Assembly: GCA_002378665.1 (NCBI GenBank)
Contig: DFSO01000032.1
Span: 1-11,171, forward strand
Direction of reading: 5' to 3'
Length of the DNA: 11,171 nt
Source: Loktanella sp. UBA3435
GTDB lineage: Bacteria; Pseudomonadota; Alphaproteobacteria; Rhodobacterales; Rhodobacteraceae
In this document: positions 6,602 to 11,171 of the stretch, piece after piece
Layout of the letters: every line of letters begins with the position of its first letter
Position numbering within the stretch: the stretch's first letter is position 1
Position numbers and translations under genes: made by a program
The notes under the pieces: generated by a model
Told to the model about the DNA's origin: nothing
The model's database searches: none
The model's input: only the letters and a program-made list of their open reading frames with translations

Positions 6602-6607
6602 ATTATA
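6602..6607 (-). promoter_or_regulatory. Possible -10 element of the oxidase gene
   Basis: The minus strand reads TATAAT here, about 107 bases before the oxidase ATG. No good -35 hexamer is found 16-18 bases upstream, so an activator or a non-standard promoter would be needed. If real, the three 25-bp repeats lie just downstream of transcription start, in a roadblock or leader position. Confidence 0.3.
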
Positions 6608-6705
6608 TCAGGCACACAGCGTAAAAGTGCTATTGGCCTAAAAGTTGCAACCAAAACCACTGAGCAGGTCGCCAGGTGATGAATTCGCCAGTCGAAAAAC
6701 TGGGG

Positions 6706-6736
6706 GACTTCAAAACACTCTGCATGAAGTCTTTTT
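6706..6736 (+). terminator. Terminator-like hairpin in the spacer
   Basis: GACTTCA (6706-6712) pairs with TGAAGTC (6725-6731), followed directly by TTTTT (6732-6736). The 12-base loop and AT-rich stem make it weak. No plus-strand gene upstream is convincing, so it may be a relic of removed DNA or chance. Confidence 0.3.
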
Positions 6737-7220
6737 AACTTAGGGAACTGCCATTCTTACGACTTGCAGCTTAAGTCGAGCTGGGCTTGAAATCGGCCTC
6801 TGGGGCAGCGAGGTATCAGCACGTCTGACCGCTTATGCTCAATAACTAATGAGCAACCTTGCGGCCGGTAACAGCTATATATTGACACTTGCCAACGCCC
6901 TAATCACCCCCCGTGAAAACTGTCTACCTAGGTTTCGAAGGTGTTATTAACGTCCGCTTTTTCCGTTCGGAAGTGACGGCCTTGTTAGTGCAGTGAAGAT
7001 CTCTTTGCCGCCATCCTTAGCGGGTATTAGCTTCCCCTTGCCCTATTTCTAGCGTTTGTTCTTCTTTTGGCATGAACACGTTGATCTGTATCCTGAAACG
7101 AGGTGACAGGCCTCAAGTTCCAATCGGTGACTTCATAAGAGAAGCGGGAACGAGCTATGTTAGCAAAGGTTTTGGCCCGCTATACGCTACCCTCTCATGT
7201 ATTTTACATGCGTGGCGTGT

Positions 7221-7466
7221 TTACTTCTTCTTCGCCTCAAACGCTTCGATCCGCGCCAGCAGTGCTGCGTTCTCTTCGCGCGCTTTTTGCGCCATGCCGC
7301 GCACAGCCTCAAATTCTTCGCGCGTCACGAAATCGCGATCGGCGAGCCAGCGATCCATCATGCCGCTCATCGCGGTGCCGGCCTCATCTTTGGCGCCTTG
7401 GGCCACGCCCATTGCATTTGTCATCAAGGCGCTGATGTCGTCGAGTATCTTGTTTCTGGTCTGCAT
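7221..7466 (-). CDS. ubiK: UbiK-family accessory factor (BMFP domain)
   Basis: Small 81-residue helical protein of the UbiK/YqiC family. In E. coli UbiK assists aerobic ubiquinone synthesis with UbiJ and can bind membranes. The N-terminal amphipathic helix runs MQTRNKILDDISALMTNAM, followed by a GVAQGAKDEA linker. The core is MMDRWLADRDFVTREEFEAV, and a C-terminal coiled coil runs from about residue 46 (FEAVRGMAQKAREENAALLARIEAF). ATG 7466 is chosen because a GGAG Shine-Dalgarno lies 6-7 bases upstream and homologs I recall begin MQTRNKI. A TTG at 7478 would add four residues. It is divergent from lgt across a 94-base gap. It is co-oriented with the YbjN/proC set on the far side of the accessory block. 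Confidence 0.88.
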   Translation of the reverse strand: MQTRNKILDDISALMTNAMGVAQGAKDEAGTAMSGMMDRWLADRDFVTREEFEAVRGMAQKAREENAALLARIEAFEAKKK

Positions 7467-7560
7467 CGCAGTCTCCAATTCTATCTGATTGTTATATGGG
7501 GCAAGGTTTCCCCGCGTTCAACCTCTTGACTTCAACATGGCTGCAAGGAAGGTAGGCGCC

Positions 7561-8418
7561 ATGATAGCAGCCATCACATTCCCCGACATTTCGCCCGAGA
7601 TCTTCAGCCTCGATCTTTTCGGTTTCCACTTTGCCCTGCGCTGGTATGCGATGGGCTATATCGTGGGGATCATGCTCGGTTGGCAGTTGCTGAAGGCCGC
7701 GCTGAAGCGTGATTCGCTTTGGACTGCTGGTGCTCCGATGGTGCCTGCCAAGATGGAAGACCTGCTCACCTATATCGTCATGGGTGTGATTGCGGGCGGC
7801 AGGCTTGGGTATGTGTTGTTCTACAAACCTGCCTATTACCTCGCCAATCCGATTGAGATCCCGCAAATCTGGACGGGTGGCATGTCGTTTCACGGTGGGT
7901 TTATCGGGGTGATCGTCGCCGTTTATCTGTTTAGTCGCCGCCATAACGTGGCCCTGCCCAAGCTGGCCGATGGGATCGCCCTTGCGGCCACGCCCGCGAT
8001 CTTGCTGGTGCGCATCGCCAATTTCATCAACGCCGAGCTTTGGGGCCGCGAGACAACGGTCCCTTGGGGCGTCATTTTCCCAACTGCGCCTGACGGCAGT
8101 GGCCCGCGTCACCCGTCCCAGCTTTATGAAGCGGGTCTTGAGGGGTTGCTGCTCGGCACGATCCTGATCCTGCTGGCGTTCCGCTTTGGGGGTCTAAAGA
8201 AGCCTTGGCTGCTGACGGGTACATTCTTTACAGGCTACGGCATCGCCCGTTTCCTCGTTGAGTTCGTCCGCCAACCCGATGCGCAATTCATAACCGAGGG
8301 TAATCCGCTGGGCCTTGCGTTTCACATGAATGGTTACGGGCTGACCATGGGCCAGACCTTGACCCTGCCGATGATCCTGATTGGAAGCAGCGTTGTGATC
8401 TGGGCGCTGCGCAGATGA
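7561..8418 (+). CDS. lgt: Prolipoprotein diacylglyceryl transferase
   Basis: Inner-membrane enzyme that moves diacylglycerol from phosphatidylglycerol onto the lipobox Cys of prolipoproteins, the first step of lipoprotein maturation. The 285-residue protein has about seven hydrophobic segments. Conserved elements are GGRLGYVLFY (79-88), MSFHGG with H111, the signature RIANFINAELWGR (151-163) with R151, N154 and E159, and HPSQLYEA (184-191). R230 and R237 keep the 7-residue spacing of the two essential C-terminal Args of E. coli Lgt, and LTMGQTLTLPMI closes the protein. ATG 7561 is chosen because AAGGAAGG lies just upstream; the open frame to 7489 adds a non-membrane tail unlike the family. 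Its TGA overlaps the ATG of the next gene by 4 bases. Confidence 0.96.
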   Translation: MIAAITFPDISPEIFSLDLFGFHFALRWYAMGYIVGIMLGWQLLKAALKRDSLWTAGAPMVPAKMEDLLTYIVMGVIAGGRLGYVLFYKPAYYLANPIEIPQIWTGGMSFHGGFIGVIVAVYLFSRRHNVALPKLADGIALAATPAILLVRIANFINAELWGRETTVPWGVIFPTAPDGSGPRHPSQLYEAGLEGLLLGTILILLAFRFGGLKKPWLLTGTFFTGYGIARFLVEFVRQPDAQFITEGNPLGLAFHMNGYGLTMGQTLTLPMILIGSSVVIWALRR

Positions 8419-9467
8419 CCAAGCTGGGTGCTTTGCTGGCCCAGCGCATTGCCGCGACAGGTCCGATGACTTTGGCCGATTATATGGCCGATTGCTTGAT
8501 GCATCCACAGTTCGGCTATTACGCGACCCGCGATCCGTTTGGTGCGAGTGGTGATTTCACCACGGCCCCCGAGATCAGCCAGATGTTTGGCGAGTTGATC
8601 GGGCTGTGCCTTGCGCAGACGTGGATGGACCAAGGCGCGCCTGCACAAATCACCCTCGCCGAGATTGGCCCCGGTCGTGGCACGCTGATGGCGGATGCGC
8701 TGCGGGCCACGCGGGGCGTCGTAGGCTTCCATGCTGCTCTTTCCGTGCATTTCATCGAGACATCGCCCACCCTGCGCAAACGTCAGGCCGAGGCCGTGCC
8801 AGATGCCACGTGGCACGACAGTATCGAGACATTGCCGCAAGCCCCGCTTTATCTAGTCGCCAACGAATTCTTTGACGCGCTGCCGATCCGCCAGTTCACC
8901 CGCGATAAGGCAGGTTGGCGCGAGCATATGGTGGGGGTTCAGGGCGATACGTTATTGATGGGTCTGTCTGCACCTGCGCCGATTGCACTGTTAGAGGACC
9001 GCCTGTCCGACACGAAGGAGGGCGATATCGTCGAGCACTGCCCTGCCCTGCCCAGCATCGTCGGTGAGATGAGCCAGCGGATTGAGGCGCATGGCGGTGC
9101 GGCCCTGATTATCGACTACGGCGACTGGCATTCACTTGGTGATACCTTGCAAGCGCTGCAAAACCACGAGACGGCCAATCCCTTTGCCAATCCGGGCATG
9201 GCCGATCTGACGGCGCATGTGGATTTCGAGGCGATTGCCAAAGCCGCCACCTGTTTTACCCGCGTCACACCGCAGGGGGTTTTCCTTGAACGGCTTGGTA
9301 TCACGCCGCGTGCGCAGGCCCTCGCGAAGGGCTTGACCGATGCAGCCCTTGAGGCGCACATTCAAGCGCATTGGCGGCTGACACATCCAGACGCCATGGG
9401 GTCGCTTTTCAAGGTAATCGGTTTGTTTCCCTCAAACGGCATTCCACCAGCGGGATTAGAGACATGA
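8415..9467 (+). CDS. SAM-dependent methyltransferase, MidA/NDUFAF7 family
   Basis: Class I methyltransferase of the COG1565 type. The mitochondrial member NDUFAF7/MidA dimethylates an arginine of a complex I subunit during assembly, so a role in respiratory complex I is plausible but unproven in bacteria. The 350-residue product shows GDFTTAPEISQMFGE (46-60), SAM motif I AEIGPGRGTLMADAL (82-96), NEFFDALPIRQF (150-161), LIIDYG (231-236), DLTAHVDF (264-271) and the C-terminal FKVIGL. It has no signal peptide. It sits between lgt and pgeF with ATGA overlaps at both ends (8415-8418, 9464-9467), so the three are almost certainly co-translated. Confidence 0.92.
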   Translation: MTKLGALLAQRIAATGPMTLADYMADCLMHPQFGYYATRDPFGASGDFTTAPEISQMFGELIGLCLAQTWMDQGAPAQITLAEIGPGRGTLMADALRATRGVVGFHAALSVHFIETSPTLRKRQAEAVPDATWHDSIETLPQAPLYLVANEFFDALPIRQFTRDKAGWREHMVGVQGDTLLMGLSAPAPIALLEDRLSDTKEGDIVEHCPALPSIVGEMSQRIEAHGGAALIIDYGDWHSLGDTLQALQNHETANPFANPGMADLTAHVDFEAIAKAATCFTRVTPQGVFLERLGITPRAQALAKGLTDAALEAHIQAHWRLTHPDAMGSLFKVIGLFPSNGIPPAGLET

Positions 9468-10219
9468 CACTCGACATTATCACCCACGATTTGTTGGACG
9501 GCACGCAGCACGGCTTTTTCGGGCGCGGGGGTGGCGCATCGTCAGGTGTGTTTGCGGGGCTGAACTGCGGTTTTGGCAGCTCTGACCAACACGATATCGT
9601 CGCCATCAATCGGGGCCGCGTGGCTAAGGCGCTGGGTGTCGCGGACACGCATCTGATGGGCGTGCATCAAATCCATTCGGCGGATTGTGTGACGGTGTCA
9701 GAGGTAAGCGCCGATAAGCCCAAGGCCGATGCGCTAGTGACTGCAACGAAAGGGATCGCCCTTTCCGTACTGACCGCAGATTGCCAACCAGTGCTGTTTG
9801 CGGACAAGGACGCGGGCGTGATCGGTGCGGCACATGCAGGCTGGCAAGGGGCGCTGAACGGCGTACTCGATGCGACAATCGATGCGATGGTGGGGCTTGG
9901 GGCGACACGCGAAAACATCGTGGCGGTGATCGGCCCGTCTATCAGCCAGAAAGCCTATGAGGTTGGGATCGACTTCGCCGAGCGGTTTATCGACGAAGAT
10001 CACGCCAACGCGCGGTTCTTTGCGAATGGGGCGATTGGCAAGATGCAGTTCGATCTGCCCGCGTTTGGTTTGGCACGGCTTCGGGCCGCTGGGATCAAAG
10101 ATGCGGCTTGGACGCGGCATTGCACCTATGCGAACCCTGACCGATTCTACAGTTACCGCCGCACATGTCACAATAAAGAGGCCGACTACGGACGGTTGAT
10201 TGCGGCCATCAGGCTTTGA
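9464..10219 (+). CDS. pgeF: Peptidoglycan editing factor PgeF (YfiH/laccase-domain family)
   Basis: Member of the DUF152/YfiH family, once called polyphenol oxidase. In E. coli PgeF removes wrongly incorporated L-Ser from UDP-MurNAc-peptide precursors, and relatives have purine nucleoside activities. The 251-residue protein has the family metal/catalytic set H71 (MGVHQIHSADCV), C107 (LTADCQPVLF) and H124 (GAAHAGWQG). It also has IGPSISQKAYEVG (156-168) and a C-terminal TRHCTYANPDRFYSYRR block. ATG 9464 is chosen because it overlaps the upstream TGA and the family starts at this strand; the longer frame from 9371 reads through the methyltransferase gene. It is the last gene of the lgt operon, followed 40 bases on by a terminator-like hairpin. 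Confidence 0.94.
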   Translation: MTLDIITHDLLDGTQHGFFGRGGGASSGVFAGLNCGFGSSDQHDIVAINRGRVAKALGVADTHLMGVHQIHSADCVTVSEVSADKPKADALVTATKGIALSVLTADCQPVLFADKDAGVIGAAHAGWQGALNGVLDATIDAMVGLGATRENIVAVIGPSISQKAYEVGIDFAERFIDEDHANARFFANGAIGKMQFDLPAFGLARLRAAGIKDAAWTRHCTYANPDRFYSYRRTCHNKEADYGRLIAAIRL

Positions 10220-10259
10220 CTTAGGCGAGATTGGGGCGCGGAACTGCCTCAATTGAACG

Positions 10260-10293
10260 AAACAATCATGGGTTTTTATCCCCTATTGTTTTT
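10260..10293 (+). terminator. Probable terminator of the lgt-pgeF operon
   Basis: AAACAAT (10260-10266) pairs with ATTGTTT (10285-10291). GGG (10270-10272) pairs with CCC inside the stem after a small bulge, and the T-run extends to 10293. It lies about 40 bases past the pgeF stop. The outer stem is AT-rich, so efficiency may be moderate. Confidence 0.55.
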
Positions 10294-10466
10294 ACGACCT
10301 GCCGATTTCCCTTATTTTACTGGCGCTTCACAACAATCGTGAATTGCGGCCAACATTTCTTAACATTTCTGTGAAAAACTTTGTCCATGCCAAATTCTTG
10401 CCCCGCTCAAACAGCAAGATGTACTCAACGCCGCCAATGAAGACGGCAAACATGAGGAGCGATAAA

Positions 10467-10655
10467 ATGGGTTCTAGCAAACGTTGGATCGACAACACGA
10501 TCGAAGAAGCAAACAAGTGCGAAACGAAAATGCCATGGGAACGTGGCCTGCGCCGCCAAGCGATGATTGCGCGCCGCCTTGCCCAAACCGAGAAGCCGAC
10601 AACGGTTTCCCTGCCGCCGATGCCTGCCTTTATGACGATGGCCATCAGCGCCTAA
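10467..10655 (+). CDS. Small basic conserved-looking protein of unknown function
   Basis: A 62-residue product beginning MGSSKRWIDNTIEEANKCE, followed by TKMPWERGLRRQAMIARR and a Pro/Met-rich tail ending AFMTMAISA. It is rich in Arg and Lys in the middle, has one Cys, no signal peptide and no convincing membrane helix. ATG 10467 is supported by GAGGAG ending 7 bases upstream; the open frame back to 10344 has no ribosome site. It is a stand-alone unit bounded by a terminator-like hairpin on the left and a strong one on the right, which argues that it is a real transcribed gene. The RWI...KMPWERG...RRQAMIARR pattern resembles short hypothetical proteins I recall from Rhodobacteraceae. I cannot name a function; nucleic-acid binding is only a guess from charge. 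Confidence 0.75.
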   Translation: MGSSKRWIDNTIEEANKCETKMPWERGLRRQAMIARRLAQTEKPTTVSLPPMPAFMTMAISA

Positions 10656-10708
10656 ACGAAATTACCGGCCTCCCCCTCCTAAGGCCCGCTTCCCAAGAGC
10701 GCTAAGAG

Positions 10709-10738
10709 CCGTGTGGTCCCTCCCCCACACGGTTTTTT
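10709..10738 (+). terminator. Strong intrinsic terminator
   Basis: CCGTGTGG (10709-10716) and CCACACGG (10725-10732) form a perfect 8-bp stem with an 8-base pyrimidine loop, followed directly by six Ts (10733-10738). It ends the transcript of the small 62-residue gene 53 bases after its stop. Confidence 0.9.
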
Positions 10739-10769
10739 GCTGTCTTGATTCGGAGCTATCTAGATTTGG

Positions 10770-10790
10770 TTCGCGCCAATTTTGCGCGAA
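10770..10790. promoter_or_regulatory. Perfect 7-bp inverted repeat upstream of the Hint-domain gene
   Basis: TTCGCGC (10770-10776) and GCGCGAA (10784-10790) flank CAATTTT. No T-run follows on either strand, so it resembles a protein-binding site more than a terminator. It is about 195 bases before the ATG at 10984. The direct repeat TGTGGCAGG occurs just after it (10792-10800) and again at 10855-10863. No factor can be named. Confidence 0.35.
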
Positions 10791-10876
10791 ATGTGGCAGG
10801 TTCGATCACGCCCCGAGAACAATCTTGCTCAATTAACCATGATTGATGCCCATTTGTGGCAGGATCACAAAAGACT

Positions 10877-10906
10877 TTGACAAGATGAACACTTTTGGGC
10901 CACATT
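10877..10906 (+). promoter_or_regulatory. Possible sigma-70 promoter of the Hint-domain gene
   Basis: TTGACA at 10877-10882 is a perfect -35 hexamer. The best -10 candidate, CACATT at 10901-10906, lies 18 bases on and matches the consensus only partly. Initiation would then fall near 10913, placing the two leader hairpins at the very 5' end of the mRNA. A TTAACCAT sequence (10833-10840), like a CtrA half-site, lies upstream. Confidence 0.35.
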
Positions 10907-10919
10907 CACACCAACAGCA

Positions 10920-10953
10920 AACATCTCCTCAGATGTTGTCGGTGGGGCCGACA
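10920..10953 (+). promoter_or_regulatory. Two back-to-back hairpins in the Hint-domain gene leader
   Basis: AACATCT (10920-10926) pairs with AGATGTT (10931-10937) around a 4-base loop. Immediately after, TGTCGG (10937-10942) pairs with CCGACA (10948-10953) around TGGGG. The stems abut, sharing base 10937, and end 30 bases before the ATG. Neither is followed by Ts. They may be a 5' stabilising structure or a translational control element; that is inference. Confidence 0.45.
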
Positions 10954-10983
10954 GATGATGTGACAAACCGAAAGGTTAGACAC

Positions 10984-11171
10984 ATGACTTATACGCCTCC
11001 CACCACCGCAGGCCTCTCGGTGGAATCCTATACCTCTCCGGCCCAATCGGGACGGATCGCTAGTCCAAGTGGGCAACCTCTCCGCGTGATGCCTCTCATG
11101 CGTACATATGAAGTTGCCCACTTGACCACCTCCCTCACAATCGAAGAAAATATCGTCATTGCACCCGCTTT
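10984..11171 (+). CDS. Hint-domain protein, N-terminal part (cut by the window end)
   Basis: The frame is open from ATG 10984 to the end of the window, giving 62 residues plus two bases. After a Ser/Thr/Pro-rich start (MTYTPPTTAGLSVESY, ...SGRIASPSG) comes MPLMRTYEVAHLTTSLTIEENIVIAPA. The MRTYEV...IAPA pattern resembles the lead-in to the Hint (hedgehog/intein) domain of short Rhodobacteraceae proteins, in which an ARGTLV-type start of the domain follows; that part lies beyond the window. Such proteins are often calcium-rich or secreted; here no classical signal peptide is seen. An AAAGG stretch lies about 10 bases upstream of the ATG. Family assignment is from memory and rests on a short segment. 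Confidence 0.6.
   Translation, partial: MTYTPPTTAGLSVESYTSPAQSGRIASPSGQPLRVMPLMRTYEVAHLTTSLTIEENIVIAPA

Larger units (their letters stand above)
6496..7220. other. Gene-poor spacer between the oxidase gene and ubiK
   Basis: About 725 low-GC bases without a convincing gene. Besides the 25-bp repeats it holds an inverted repeat GACTTCA/TGAAGTC with a T-run (6706-6736), another CGACTT/AAGTCG (6760-6778) and a lone TTGACA at 6892-6897 without a matching -10. Two open frames were considered. One is a 34-codon frame at 6537-6641 that has an AGAGGTG ribosome-site-like stretch but consists largely of the repeats. The other is a longer frame from 7072 that runs antisense through ubiK. Neither has recognisable protein features. 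Confidence 0.5.

Noticed and set aside
7072..7488. Plus-strand open frame of 138 codons across ubiK
   Set aside because: Its second half is the antisense of the clearly recognisable UbiK-family gene, and the first half matches no family that I recognise.
10328..10645. Minus-strand open frame with a hydrophobic middle, antisense to the 62-residue gene
   Set aside because: It has no ribosome site, its N-terminal half is the complement of the better-supported small gene, and the hydrophobic stretch comes from the A/C-rich plus strand.

Overview
The window looks like a chromosome segment from a Roseobacter-group alphaproteobacterium (Rhodobacteraceae). The grounds are the protein families and their arrangement (lgt, a MidA-like methyltransferase and pgeF in one run; a YbjN-domain gene before proC and csaA), the GC-rich spacer repeat after the YbjN gene, and the start of a Hint-domain protein at the right edge. 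This is recognition from memory, not a database search.

Left block (about 150-3470): thymidine kinase (tdk, +) meets a minus-strand set tail to tail, overlapping by 4 bases. Read in its own direction, the minus set is a YbjN-domain protein, proC (last step of proline synthesis), csaA (tRNA-binding/chaperone-like) and a D-2-hydroxyacid dehydrogenase. proC, csaA and the dehydrogenase overlap stop-to-start and use GTG and TTG starts, so they are probably translationally coupled. A GC-rich inverted-repeat element lies between the YbjN gene and proC.

Middle block (about 3470-7220): an AT-richer, gene-poor stretch that appears to be accessory DNA. It holds a remnant of a tyrosine-recombinase (integrase) gene with an in-frame stop and no catalytic C-terminus. 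It also holds a large Tat-exported multicopper oxidase gene that is complete except for one amber codon at 5722-5724. Directly upstream of the oxidase are three exact-period 25-bp tandem repeats with a palindromic core. The rest of the spacer has no convincing gene.

Right block (about 7220-10740): ubiK (-) is divergent from a translationally coupled operon lgt - MidA-like methyltransferase - pgeF (+), each junction being an ATGA overlap. A terminator-like hairpin follows, then a small basic 62-residue protein with its own strong Shine-Dalgarno and a strong intrinsic terminator. The block combines lipoprotein maturation, a probable respiratory-complex or protein-arginine methyltransferase, peptidoglycan quality control and a ubiquinone-synthesis accessory factor, all ordinary core functions.

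Right edge (10740-11171): a leader rich in inverted repeats precedes the N-terminus of a probable Hint-domain protein cut by the window end. No tRNA, rRNA, CRISPR array or intact mobile element was found. The most notable items are the single-codon interruption of the oxidase and the 25-bp repeat array in front of it; I found no convincing new multi-gene system.
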